NCBI GenBank assembly: GCA_024409235.1
Contig: JAKSUA010000008.1
Location: 35,947 to 99,946, forward strand
Origin: Bacteroidales bacterium
GTDB lineage: Bacteria; Bacteroidota; Bacteroidia; Bacteroidales; UBA1715
Direction: 5' to 3'
Length of the DNA: 64,000 nt
The position numbers and the translations under genes are program-made. This document shows, piece by piece, positions 16,443-25,809 of the stretch (its first letter is position 1; each line of letters starts with the position of its first letter). A model generated the notes under the pieces. The model saw only the letters and a list, made by a program, of their open reading frames with translations. It had not been told where the DNA came from and made no database searches.

Positions 16443-17810
16443 ATGAAATACACGAGTTACATATACATTCTTTTCTTGCTCATTGCAGACATTGCAACTG
16501 CCCAAGATGTTGACGGCATAAGTGGAGCAACAAGACATATTTCTACCGATACTGTACAAGCAAAAAAGACCTCAACGATTGATTCGTTTGAAAAATTTCG
16601 TTTTGGAGGATACGGCGAAATGCTTACAAACCATAAAGATTACGGAATCAATAGATTTTATGGCGGCAACGACGGAAACTCTAAAACAAGCCGTAGCACA
16701 ATTGCAATACCTCGATTTGTTCTCGCTTTTGACTACAAGTTTAACGAAAAATGGACTTTATCTTCCGAAATTGAGTTTGAAGCAGGTGGAACAGGACAAG
16801 CAATCGAGTTAGAAAACACCGAAAATGGTGAATACGAAACGGAAATAGAAAAAGGTGGCGAAGTTGCTTTGGAACAATTCCATATCACTCGTAACATCTG
16901 CCCCGCTTTCAATGTACGATTTGGACATATTATTGTTCCTATTGGTCTTACCAATGCCCACCACGAACCGATAAACTTCTTTGGCACCGTTCGTCCCGAA
17001 GGCGAAACAACACTCATACCATCGACTTGGCACGAAACAGGTATGGAAGTATTCGGTTCTTTCGGAAAAGGAATCGCTACGTTCGACTATGAGGCCTTGC
17101 TTGTTGCCGGTCTAAACGCCAATGGATTTGACAGAAATAATTGGGTTGCAAAAGGCAAACAAGGCTTCTTCGAACAAGATTGTTTTAATTCACCTGCATT
17201 TGTTGGAAGAATAAACTGGAAAGGTGTAACTGGCTTACGCATAGGAACAAGTATATATTATTGTCAAAATACTGGTGCTAATTCAGACAAAGAACAAACC
17301 TACTCTTCCATTGATGACATTTCGTTATTGATTTGTACGGCCGATGCTCAATACAAGAGTAAATTTATAACAACTCGTGGGAACATTCTCATCGGAAATC
17401 TTTCTGAATCAGAAGCACTTACAGGAAAGAACACAAAACTTTCGAATAAATCGCCCTATTCCCGCACTGGCGCAATTGCAGCAAAAGCGGTTTCGTATGC
17501 AGGTGAAGTAGGCATACATCTAAATTCATTTTTCAAGAATGAAAAATGTCCTGCACTAACGCCTTTTGTTCGCTACGAATACTATAATCCACAAGAAAAA
17601 GGTGAAGGGAAAATGACCATGGATAACCGTTGTCAAGTAAGTATGTGGACATTCGGTCTAAACTGGAACGTGCTTCCTAACTTAGTGTTCAAAGCCGACT
17701 ATACCACACGACAAATAGGAACAAAGAAACCTTTTAGTCAAGGCTCATATAATAGCGAGAATGAAATTTCTCTCGGTCTTGCCTACGTTGCCTGGTTTCA
17801 AAAAGAATAA
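16443..17810 (+). CDS. Outer-membrane beta-barrel porin
   Basis: A 455-residue predicted outer-membrane protein. It has a Sec signal (MKYTSYIYILFLLIADIATAQ) and then a Ser/Thr-rich linker. Repeated amphipathic strands follow, such as FRFGGYGEMLTN, WTLSSEIEFEAGG, FNVRFGHIIVPIGL and FVRYEYYNP, ending in strands SLGLAYVAWFQKE. The RFGHIIVPIGLTNAHHEP segment resembles Porin_O_P/OprO-type barrels. It is the first plus-strand gene after the divergent regulator, 25 bases before the imelysin gene. The transported solute is unknown; the neighbours suggest iron or redox-linked cargo. Confidence 0.75.
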   Translation: MKYTSYIYILFLLIADIATAQDVDGISGATRHISTDTVQAKKTSTIDSFEKFRFGGYGEMLTNHKDYGINRFYGGNDGNSKTSRSTIAIPRFVLAFDYKFNEKWTLSSEIEFEAGGTGQAIELENTENGEYETEIEKGGEVALEQFHITRNICPAFNVRFGHIIVPIGLTNAHHEPINFFGTVRPEGETTLIPSTWHETGMEVFGSFGKGIATFDYEALLVAGLNANGFDRNNWVAKGKQGFFEQDCFNSPAFVGRINWKGVTGLRIGTSIYYCQNTGANSDKEQTYSSIDDISLLICTADAQYKSKFITTRGNILIGNLSESEALTGKNTKLSNKSPYSRTGAIAAKAVSYAGEVGIHLNSFFKNEKCPALTPFVRYEYYNPQEKGEGKMTMDNRCQVSMWTFGLNWNVLPNLVFKADYTTRQIGTKKPFSQGSYNSENEISLGLAYVAWFQKE

Positions 17811-17835
17811 TTAGTAAACATAAAATTTTTAATAT

Positions 17836-18972
17836 ATGAAAAAATCTTATCTATCAACATGTGTAATAGCAGGTCTAACTGCTTTAATATTCGTTTCTTG
17901 CGGAGATGACAAGAAAAAAAATGGTGAAACAACAACAATTGAAATTTCTGACGAAACTATGGATGCAATTGTTGCAAACTATGTGGATGCTGTTGTTTTG
18001 CCAACATACAAAGAACTTGCAGAAAAGAATGCTGCACTCTATGACAAAGTCATTGCCTTAAAAAACAATCCTTCGGATGGTGCATTTGCCGATGCCTGCG
18101 ATGCTTGGTTAGATGCTCGTCAACCTTGGGAAACAAGCGAAGCGTTCTTGTTCGGCCCTGTTGACGAACTTGGTCTTGATCCAAATATGGACTCGTGGCC
18201 TCTTGACCAAGATGCAATCGAAAACATTTTGACTTCGGGTAACTTTGCAGACTTAAACTGGACAGACAACGATTCTGACGATGCGATTGAAGCAGCTCAA
18301 GGTGTTCGTGGTTTCCACACGTTGGAATTCCTTCTATTCAAAGATGGTCAACCTCGTACTATTGCAGACGAGCAATATGCTGCAAACAAAGAGAGTTGGG
18401 GTAATTATCTATACAACGTGGCAGCATTATTAAAAAATGACTCGCAAACATTGTACGAAGCGTGGAGCAAAGACTATCAAAATAAAGGTGCTTTTGCAAC
18501 AACTTTTAAATCACACAACAACGCAACATATTCATCTGCAATAAATTGTATTCAAGAAATGCTTGAAGGTTGCCAAGACATTGCAGGCGAAGTTGGTACA
18601 GCAAAAATCGGCGATCCATACGATTTGTATCAAAGTGGGAAAAAAACTGAAGCTTTATATGCAGTAGAATCTTGGTATAGTTGGCACTCTCGCGACGATT
18701 ACACGAACAATATCTATTCTGTTCGTAACTCATATTTTGGAACAACGGATGGAACAATTGCCAATAACTCTTTATCGAGAGCTGTTGCTGCTGCCGATAT
18801 TGACGAAGACACAAAAGTTAAAACTGCTATTACAACTGCGGCAAATGCCATTCAAGCAATTCCGCAACCATTTAGAAATAACATAAATAGCAAGGAAGCC
18901 GAAATTGCAATGCAAGCATGTGCAGACTTGGTAAAAGTCCTTGAAAGCCTTGAAAGTAAAATAGTCGAATAG
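17836..18972 (+). CDS. Imelysin-family (M75) lipoprotein
   Basis: Periplasm-facing lipoprotein of the imelysin/insulin-cleaving membrane protease-like family, several members of which belong to iron-uptake loci (IrpA, EfeO-like). The signal peptide ends at FVSC, with acyl-Cys near residue 22. The family motif GxHxxE appears as GFHTLEFLLF around residue 158, after WLDARQPWETSEAFLFGPVDELG. The alpha-helical architecture continues to the C-terminus, with a second imelysin-type repeat around WYSWHSRDDYTNNIYSVRNSY. Protease activity is doubtful for this family. It is followed by the di-heme oxidoreductase, a pairing also known from other iron-related clusters. Confidence 0.88.
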   Translation: MKKSYLSTCVIAGLTALIFVSCGDDKKKNGETTTIEISDETMDAIVANYVDAVVLPTYKELAEKNAALYDKVIALKNNPSDGAFADACDAWLDARQPWETSEAFLFGPVDELGLDPNMDSWPLDQDAIENILTSGNFADLNWTDNDSDDAIEAAQGVRGFHTLEFLLFKDGQPRTIADEQYAANKESWGNYLYNVAALLKNDSQTLYEAWSKDYQNKGAFATTFKSHNNATYSSAINCIQEMLEGCQDIAGEVGTAKIGDPYDLYQSGKKTEALYAVESWYSWHSRDDYTNNIYSVRNSYFGTTDGTIANNSLSRAVAAADIDEDTKVKTAITTAANAIQAIPQPFRNNINSKEAEIAMQACADLVKVLESLESKIVE

Positions 18973-19048
18973 GGTTTGACATAGTAGTATAATTGTTAAT
19001 TGGAATTAACGGTGGAATGTATTCTGCCGTTAATTTTTGGATTTTGAA

Positions 19049-20530
19049 ATGAATCGTTTTATAACACTTACAGCAATACCTCTCCTATTCCTTTCGTGCA
19101 CAAAAGAAGGAATTGATATGGACGATGTAGTTGTTCCCAAAGGCTACTCTCTTTCTGCAGGAACATCTACAATTTTTATGAACTCGTCAAAAGCATACGA
19201 CAATCCTGCCGATTGGGTTAGCGGTTCGTATGAGACTCGTTTTTATCGTGGAGACCGTTTATATGATGATGCTCGCACAAGTAGCAACAACTACGGAGGC
19301 GGACTTGGTCCTGTTTATGCTGGCTATTCTTGTGGCAGTTGCCACCGAAGTGCCGGTAGAACTAAACCTGGCGTTTGGACCGAAAATGGCGTCGATGAGA
19401 ATGGCAATCCAACATACGGTTCCGGGCAATATGGATTTTCCGCTATGTTAATTTATATAACTCGGAAAAACGGCGTATTTTTTCAAGATTACGGACGCGT
19501 TGTTCACGACCAGGCAATTTATGGCGTAGAACCGGAAGGCAAAGTGAAAGTTGATTGGAACTACCAGTCTTTTACCTTTCCCGATGGCGAACCGTATGAA
19601 CTCTGCTATCCACAATTCACTATAACTGATTGGTATAAAAAGATGTGGGACGGCGTAAAAGGCGATTCAGTGGAAATTAAACCAGAAGAGTTGTTTTGTA
19701 CCGTGCGTATTCCACTTCGTCACGTGGGAATGGGACAAATGATGGCTCTTGACCCTGCCGAAATCGAAGCACTGGCAGCAAAAAGCAACTATCCAGAATA
19801 CGGCATAAGCGGACGATGCAACTATATCACAGAACGAGGCGTTCGTTCTGTTGGTCTATCGGGGAACAAAGCACAACATTTAGATTTGACAGTAGAACTT
19901 GGATTTTCAAGCGATATGGGTGCTACCAATAGTCGCTATCCAGAAGAAATATGCGAAGGACAATTACAAATGTCTCAAGGAAGCATGATGGGACTTTCGT
20001 ATGATCAACTGGATGTTTCTACCGAAGATATGGAAGATGTTGATTTATATATGCAATCGCTCGGTGTTCCTGCTCGAAGAAATATAAACGACCCAACAGT
20101 AATTCGTGGCGAACAAATGTTTTACCAAGCCAAATGTCACCTTTGTCACGTTACAACATTACATACAAAAGTCGGTGGTTCAGTTTTATTAAATGGAACA
20201 AGACTACCTTGGTTGGGAAATCAAACTATTCATCCATATTCTGATTTTCTGCTTCACGATATGGGTTCAGAAATTATGGGTGTTGGGTTGAACGACAATT
20301 TCGTAAGCGGACTTGCCCGTGGAAACGAATGGCGTACAACACCACTCTGGGGCGTTGGTTTACAAGAAAAAGTTAATGCACATACCTATTTCCTTCACGA
20401 CGGACGCGCACGCAATTTTACCGAAGCAATTATGTGGCACGGCGGCGAAGGCGAAGCCTCTAAAAATCTATTTAAGAATATGAATAAAACTGATCGCAAT
20501 GCTCTCATTGCTTTTCTACAATCGCTATAA
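19049..20530 (+). CDS. Di-heme oxidoreductase (DHOR) lipoprotein
   Basis: Predicted lipoprotein of the di-heme oxidoreductase family (COG3488, often called thiol oxidoreductase). The signal MNRFITLTAIPLLFLSC gives an acyl-Cys near residue 17. The first haem c site CGSCH is at residues 95-99 and the second, CHLCH, near residue 363; both sit in MauG/cytochrome-peroxidase-like contexts such as GPVYAGYSCGSCH and TPLWGVGLQ near the C-terminus. The frame is open four codons upstream, but ATG at 19049 gives the best signal. It lies between imelysin and a second porin. The electron donor and substrate are unknown. Confidence 0.87.
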   Translation: MNRFITLTAIPLLFLSCTKEGIDMDDVVVPKGYSLSAGTSTIFMNSSKAYDNPADWVSGSYETRFYRGDRLYDDARTSSNNYGGGLGPVYAGYSCGSCHRSAGRTKPGVWTENGVDENGNPTYGSGQYGFSAMLIYITRKNGVFFQDYGRVVHDQAIYGVEPEGKVKVDWNYQSFTFPDGEPYELCYPQFTITDWYKKMWDGVKGDSVEIKPEELFCTVRIPLRHVGMGQMMALDPAEIEALAAKSNYPEYGISGRCNYITERGVRSVGLSGNKAQHLDLTVELGFSSDMGATNSRYPEEICEGQLQMSQGSMMGLSYDQLDVSTEDMEDVDLYMQSLGVPARRNINDPTVIRGEQMFYQAKCHLCHVTTLHTKVGGSVLLNGTRLPWLGNQTIHPYSDFLLHDMGSEIMGVGLNDNFVSGLARGNEWRTTPLWGVGLQEKVNAHTYFLHDGRARNFTEAIMWHGGEGEASKNLFKNMNKTDRNALIAFLQSL

Positions 20531-20541
20531 CATTTTATACT

Positions 20542-21798
20542 ATGAAACAAAATTTTATTTCTCTCGTATCTCTTGCCTTACTCCCATTTTTTGGATTAGC
20601 ACAAGAACCTCAAGAACAATCAACAATCGACATACAAAAAACTGCTATTTCCGACGACTTCGAAAATGGCGTTGTTTCTATGAATGGTAAAAACGGACTA
20701 AAAATCGCCACTGCATCTGGAGATTTTGTATTCAAACCATTTATGTTAGTTCAAACTGCCGCGAAATTCAATTATTATGACGACGAAGGACTAGACAAAG
20801 CCTACAATCAAGATAATGTTGCAAATAGCGGCTTTGCCATACCGTATGCAGTTCTCGGATTTACGGGAAAAGCTTTCGGGAAAGTCACATTTAACTTATC
20901 ATTAAACGCTGCTGCAAGCGGTGGGGCTTTATTGCAACAAGCCTGGTTCGACATTCAAACAAACAAGTCGGTGGCATTTCGTATAGGAAAATTCAAAACA
21001 CCATTCACCCACGCATATCTTACTACTCTCGGTGAAACACTCTTACCTGTTTTACCAACATCATTAACATCGACCGTCATTCTTCCATATTCGTTGAATG
21101 CCGTTACTCCAAGCATTGGAACTGGATTCGATTTAGGAGCTGAAATCCACGGTTCTTTTGCAAAAGCATTCGCTTACGAAGTCGGTATTTTTAACGGAAG
21201 TGGAGCAGGTTCTAATTCGGCAGGAAAAACATTTAGCGACGATTGGCACATTCCTTCTCTACTCTATGCCGGTCGTCTTACTTTTGCTCCGAAAGGTGCT
21301 GTTCCTACGATTCAAGGTTCAGCAAATCGATTAGACGAAAACAAATGGATGATTGGTGTTTCAACTTCGTTGAATGTTGAAAGCGAAAACGAAAGCACTA
21401 ACGATTTTCGTGCTGGACTTGAGTTTGCATATTTATATCACAAACTATATGTAGCCGCTGAATGCTACTATATGAATGTTGGATTTACCAAACGACAAAA
21501 AATTGATGAATCATACAATTTTATGGGTGGCTACGCACAAGTCGGCTATTTCTTGACAAACCAATTACAAGCAGCCGCTCGCTACGAATTATATGAACGG
21601 AATGGTTTAAAAACTGGTGGACTTTTGAATATGCCTGCAATTGGCTGTAACTACTTTATGCCGAATTGCAACCTAAAATTGCAAGCAATGTATCAATATA
21701 CTGGTCGCACTGGACACGAAACACAAATTGACCGCGACAACGACGACTTAGGAATGACCGTTCATAGTGCAACAATATTGCTTCAATACACATTCTAA
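20542..21798 (+). CDS. Porin_O_P-like outer-membrane porin
   Basis: A 418-residue beta-barrel protein with a cleavable signal (MKQNFISLVSLALLPFFGLAQ). Typical Porin_O_P features include GDFVFKPFMLVQTAAKFNYYDD, FRIGKFKTPFTHAYLTT, GFDLGAEIHGSF and VGIFNGSGAGS, with a terminal strand ending TILLQYTF, whose final aromatic residue suits BAM insertion. It is the second porin of the cluster, 11 bases after the DHOR gene. Porin_O_P members carry phosphate or other anions in some bacteria; the substrate here is not evident. Confidence 0.85.
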   Translation: MKQNFISLVSLALLPFFGLAQEPQEQSTIDIQKTAISDDFENGVVSMNGKNGLKIATASGDFVFKPFMLVQTAAKFNYYDDEGLDKAYNQDNVANSGFAIPYAVLGFTGKAFGKVTFNLSLNAAASGGALLQQAWFDIQTNKSVAFRIGKFKTPFTHAYLTTLGETLLPVLPTSLTSTVILPYSLNAVTPSIGTGFDLGAEIHGSFAKAFAYEVGIFNGSGAGSNSAGKTFSDDWHIPSLLYAGRLTFAPKGAVPTIQGSANRLDENKWMIGVSTSLNVESENESTNDFRAGLEFAYLYHKLYVAAECYYMNVGFTKRQKIDESYNFMGGYAQVGYFLTNQLQAAARYELYERNGLKTGGLLNMPAIGCNYFMPNCNLKLQAMYQYTGRTGHETQIDRDNDDLGMTVHSATILLQYTF

Positions 21799-21808
21799 AA
21801 TACACAAA

Positions 21809-22507
21809 ATGAAAGCACACTCTTTAATCATTGCCTGTTTTTCTGCACTATTACTATCGTCGTGCGACGAAGGTGATATAAACGAAAAAATTGTTCTTTC
21901 CACTACAGGGAAAACAGCAAAAATCACAACAAATATTTTTGGCGTAGAAAGTTGGCCTTCGGGATACAATGTGGTTATCGCTGGATTTACCGCAAACAAC
22001 ACATACGCAAATATCTCTAAAAATATTCCTGCAAGCATGAATGGAGAGATTGTTCTTTCGGGAATCAGCGACAATGTTACTTCATTGGAAATCTGCGTAA
22101 TAAATCGCCTTCGAGAAAGAATTGTCACTTTATATCAATACGATTGTTCAAAAGACAACACCGATACGATTGTAAAAAACGCAGGAACAATCAATGCGGG
22201 AATGTTTCCGTCAATACAAAACAACATTTTCACGACAACGTGTGCTCGTTGTCACGGATTGGGAAAATCAGCGGCGGCAAATCTCAATCTCACAAGCGAC
22301 AGCAGTTACATTTCGTTAGTGCAACACGAATCAACAAAATCGCCAGGAAAGACTCGCGTTGTTCCTAATAATGTAGAAGACAGTTACTTATACGATGTCA
22401 TTTCTGGCAATGACACCATCTTGTCGTTTAATCATACCAATATGATTGCAAACTACAACGACATACGACTTATTGAAAAATGGATTTCTAACGGTGCGGA
22501 GGAATAA
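21809..22507 (+). CDS. Mono-heme cytochrome c-like lipoprotein
   Basis: A 232-residue lipoprotein: MKAHSLIIACFSALLLSSC gives an acyl-Cys near residue 19. The N-terminal half looks like a beta-rich domain without recognised family. The C-terminal half contains one haem c motif, CARCHG, followed by ANLNLTSDSSY and a conserved-looking VVPNNVEDSYLYDVI...LIEKWISNGAEE, a pattern of cytochrome c domains in which a Met ligand precedes a terminal WI(x)NGA helix. ATG at 21809 is chosen over upstream open frame that overlaps the porin. It is probably an electron carrier for the adjacent DHOR; that role is inferred from context. Confidence 0.82.
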   Translation: MKAHSLIIACFSALLLSSCDEGDINEKIVLSTTGKTAKITTNIFGVESWPSGYNVVIAGFTANNTYANISKNIPASMNGEIVLSGISDNVTSLEICVINRLRERIVTLYQYDCSKDNTDTIVKNAGTINAGMFPSIQNNIFTTTCARCHGLGKSAAANLNLTSDSSYISLVQHESTKSPGKTRVVPNNVEDSYLYDVISGNDTILSFNHTNMIANYNDIRLIEKWISNGAEE

Positions 22508-22509
22508 TT

Positions 22510-23667
22510 ATGGATTACAAAACATATTCTTACCCTGAATTCGGGGTATATGCAGAAGTTTCAACTTGCAAACCAACAAACGGCATTGCCGAACATTCAA
22601 TTATGTTGCATAGCACACGCTATGGTGAGTCATTTAAAAGTCAATTGGAAGGCATAAACCAAGCAGCTCTTGCAATGGAAGATTCGATTTGGAATAATCA
22701 TGCTAAGCCTGTTATGAAACGATATTTCATTAGCGACGCATCGAATCAAACAGCAACTGTAGAAGAAATGCTTTCGGAATTTTCTCCGTGTGCGGTTTCT
22801 ATTGTTCAACAACCTCCATTCGACGGTTCAAAAGTTGCTTTGTGGGTATATTTACAAGAAGGCATTCCTGTTCCACAACGAAATGGCAACGGAACTTTTT
22901 CATACAAAAGAAATGATTTAACTCATTACTGGACGGCCTACCGACATACATCAGGAGGTAATTCCGAGCAACAAACTCGTTCATTATTAGAAGGATACGA
23001 AGAAGATTTAACTTCACACAAATGTAATATTGTCGACAATTGCGTCCGCACGTGGTTCTTCGTTCGCGATGTTGACACAAACTACGCAGGTGTTGTTCGT
23101 GGTCGTCGTGATAATTTCGATCAAGTCGGTCTAACACAAGACACACACTATATTGCAAGTACTGGAATACAAGGTGCCCACGCCGACGGAACGGTAAAAG
23201 TTCTTCTTGATGCATACGCGGTCAAAGGACTCAAAAAAGGACAAATGTCGTATCTCTATGCTCCTACTCATTTGAACCCAACCTACGAATATGGTGTCAC
23301 TTTTGAACGCGGCGTTTGTATGGAATACGGAGACCGCAGACAGTTGTACATTAGCGGCACGGCAAGTATCGACAATAAAGGAAATGTTCTACATGTAGGA
23401 GACATTGAAAAACAAACATTGCGTATGTGGGAAAATGTTGCTACCTTGCTCGATGAACGCGAACATACAATGAACGATATTGCTCAAATGATTGTATATC
23501 TTCGCGATGTGGCTGATTATCCTTTAGTAAAGAAAATGTTTGACGAACAATTCCCTCAAACTCCGAAAGTGATTGTGCTCGCTCCCGTTTGCCGCCCTAC
23601 CTGGCTTATTGAAATGGAATGCATAAGCATTAAGGAGTTTTCAAATTCGGAATATAACGCATTATAG
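22510..23667 (+). CDS. Rid/YjgF-like (chorismatase-like) protein
   Basis: A 385-residue soluble protein without signal peptide. The C-terminal 120 residues resemble the RidA/YjgF/UK114 fold (RRQLYISGTASID, VLHVGDIEKQTLRMWENVATLL, MNDIAQMIVYLRDVADY), and the overall length and N-terminal part recall FkbO/Hyg5-type chorismatase-like proteins. Whether it acts on chorismate or on reactive imines cannot be told. It lies 2 bases after the cytochrome gene and directly abuts the ccsBA start, so it is firmly within the redox transcript despite being cytosolic. Confidence 0.65.
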   Translation: MDYKTYSYPEFGVYAEVSTCKPTNGIAEHSIMLHSTRYGESFKSQLEGINQAALAMEDSIWNNHAKPVMKRYFISDASNQTATVEEMLSEFSPCAVSIVQQPPFDGSKVALWVYLQEGIPVPQRNGNGTFSYKRNDLTHYWTAYRHTSGGNSEQQTRSLLEGYEEDLTSHKCNIVDNCVRTWFFVRDVDTNYAGVVRGRRDNFDQVGLTQDTHYIASTGIQGAHADGTVKVLLDAYAVKGLKKGQMSYLYAPTHLNPTYEYGVTFERGVCMEYGDRRQLYISGTASIDNKGNVLHVGDIEKQTLRMWENVATLLDEREHTMNDIAQMIVYLRDVADYPLVKKMFDEQFPQTPKVIVLAPVCRPTWLIEMECISIKEFSNSEYNAL

Positions 23668-25731
23668 ATGAAACAGATAGTCGTCTTTCTATATATATTC
23701 GTTACAAGTATTCTTGGCATTGCTACTGTTTTTGAAGCACTGTATGGCACTCCATTTATCAGCACATATTGCTACCAATCGTCTTGGTTCTTTGCATTAT
23801 GGACGGTATTAGGAATCTGGGGCGGCATCTATCTTTTTAAGCGGAAATTATGGAAAAGACCTGCCGCTATACTGTTACATACGGCACTCATCGTAATCCT
23901 CATTGGCGCAGGAATCACTTGGATTTGGGGAGAAAAAGGTATAATGCACATACGCGAAGGAGAGACACAACAAAATTTTGTACAAACGAATGACACTATT
24001 CTACGACCACTTCCGTTTCAACTGCAACTAAACGCATTCAATATTGCCTATTATCCTGGAACAGAAACACCTACGAACTATGAAAGCATCGTTTCCGTTA
24101 TTGATCAGTCGCAATCTTTTGAGCAAACAATTTCAATGAACAATATCCTTTCCTATAAAGGCTATCGTTTCTACCAATCGTCATTTGACGAAGACAAAAA
24201 AGGCACTTGGCTAAGCGTAAACCACGACCCTATCGGCATAGGCGTTACATACACGGGATATGTTCTTTTGGTCATTGCAATGCTCTTTGTACTTATCTCA
24301 AAAAAATGTGGATTTCGAAAACTTCTTAACCACCCTATATTACAAAAAAGCGTTATTGCATTGGCTATGGTATTTATAGTCAATCAAAATGAACTTTTCG
24401 CACAAGAAACAGAAAAAGTAAAACCTATTTGGAATCGTGAAGTTGCCGACTCTGCCGCATCAATTCAAATTCTATACAACGGCAGAATTGCAGCTTTCAA
24501 CACACTGGCACGCGATTTCACTACAAAACTCTACGGAAAACCATCATACAAAGGATTAAGCGCAGAACAAGTTATTGGCAGTTGGCTATTATTCCCTGAA
24601 TCTTGGGCAAATGAACCTATGATACTCATAAAAGACGACAAAATCCGTCAAGAACTGGGCATTACGGGAAAATATGCGCGGTATATAGATTTCTTTGACA
24701 CAAACGGCACATACAAACTAAAAACGCTTTGGGAACAATCCCACACGGCACATACCAACGAGCAACCATCCGCATTACAAAAAGCCATCACCCAAGTGGA
24801 CGAAAAAGTGGCGCTCATCACTATGTTGCAACAAGGTGAATTGATACAAAAATTACCAGCAACAGTTACTCCACTGCCACAATCAAAAATCGTTGCAGAA
24901 ATCTGGTATAACAAAATCCCATTCTGCAAAATCCTATTTATGGTAAATCTTACCATAGGAATATTCGCCTTCTTATTTCTTTGCGTAAGAATACTAAAAC
25001 ACATCCTAAATACAGACACAAAAATCTATGCGTGCCTACAAATTCTATTATTTCTCTCACTTCTATTCTTGACTGTCTGCATTGGCTTACGGTGGTACAT
25101 TTGCGGAAGAATTCCATTGGGAAACGGATACGAAACTATGATTTTCATCGCTTGGTGCATTCTTTGTATTGCATTCGCACTGCGCAACAAATTCCACTTG
25201 TTCGTAGCCTTCGGCTTCTTGTTATCCGGCTTCACATTATTGGTAGCACACCTCGGTCAAAGCAATCCACAAATCACCACATTGATGCCGGTTTTACATT
25301 CGCCAATTTTAAGCATACACGTATCTATTCTTATGATTGCCTATGCATTATTTGGATTTATCACACTCCAAGGTTGCTTGGCTTTATTCCTCTATTTCCG
25401 TAATCCGATACACAATCAAGAAGCAATAGAAACTCTGACCGTTTTCAGCAAACTTATGCTTTATCCAGCTACATTTCTTATGGGAATAGGCATTTTTATC
25501 GGGGCAATTTGGGCAAACATTTCGTGGGGAACATATTGGTCGTGGGACCCAAAAGAGACCTGGGCACTAATCACATTTTTAGTGTATGGTGCGGCATTTC
25601 ACACTGAATCAGTAGGAAAATTCAATAAACCACTGTTTTTCCATCTCTATATTGTGCTTGCATTTGCAACCGTTTTAATGACATATTTCGGGGTAAACAA
25701 TCTACTTGGCGGTATGCATTCATATAGGTGA
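23668..25731 (+). CDS. CcsBA-type cytochrome c synthetase (ResB-CcsA fusion)
   Basis: System II haem lyase that exports haem and attaches it to CxxCH motifs at the outer face of the inner membrane. The N-terminal ResB/CcsB-like part has helices at about residues 1-95 and an extracytoplasmic domain, then a second helix block. The C-terminal CcsA part contains the tryptophan-rich haem-binding motif WGTYWSWDPKETWAL around residues 620-635 and flanking helices with His residues. The 687-residue single-chain fusion is typical of Bacteroidetes and epsilonproteobacteria. As last gene of the cluster it would mature the DHOR and the mono-heme lipoprotein. Confidence 0.92.
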   Translation: MKQIVVFLYIFVTSILGIATVFEALYGTPFISTYCYQSSWFFALWTVLGIWGGIYLFKRKLWKRPAAILLHTALIVILIGAGITWIWGEKGIMHIREGETQQNFVQTNDTILRPLPFQLQLNAFNIAYYPGTETPTNYESIVSVIDQSQSFEQTISMNNILSYKGYRFYQSSFDEDKKGTWLSVNHDPIGIGVTYTGYVLLVIAMLFVLISKKCGFRKLLNHPILQKSVIALAMVFIVNQNELFAQETEKVKPIWNREVADSAASIQILYNGRIAAFNTLARDFTTKLYGKPSYKGLSAEQVIGSWLLFPESWANEPMILIKDDKIRQELGITGKYARYIDFFDTNGTYKLKTLWEQSHTAHTNEQPSALQKAITQVDEKVALITMLQQGELIQKLPATVTPLPQSKIVAEIWYNKIPFCKILFMVNLTIGIFAFLFLCVRILKHILNTDTKIYACLQILLFLSLLFLTVCIGLRWYICGRIPLGNGYETMIFIAWCILCIAFALRNKFHLFVAFGFLLSGFTLLVAHLGQSNPQITTLMPVLHSPILSIHVSILMIAYALFGFITLQGCLALFLYFRNPIHNQEAIETLTVFSKLMLYPATFLMGIGIFIGAIWANISWGTYWSWDPKETWALITFLVYGAAFHTESVGKFNKPLFFHLYIVLAFATVLMTYFGVNNLLGGMHSYR

Positions 25732-25809
25732 GAATAAATATTCAAGAAAAAAATGTAATCCTTAGTCTGTACTGTAATTATTTTGTACATTGCGGGAAAA
25801 TAAAATTCA

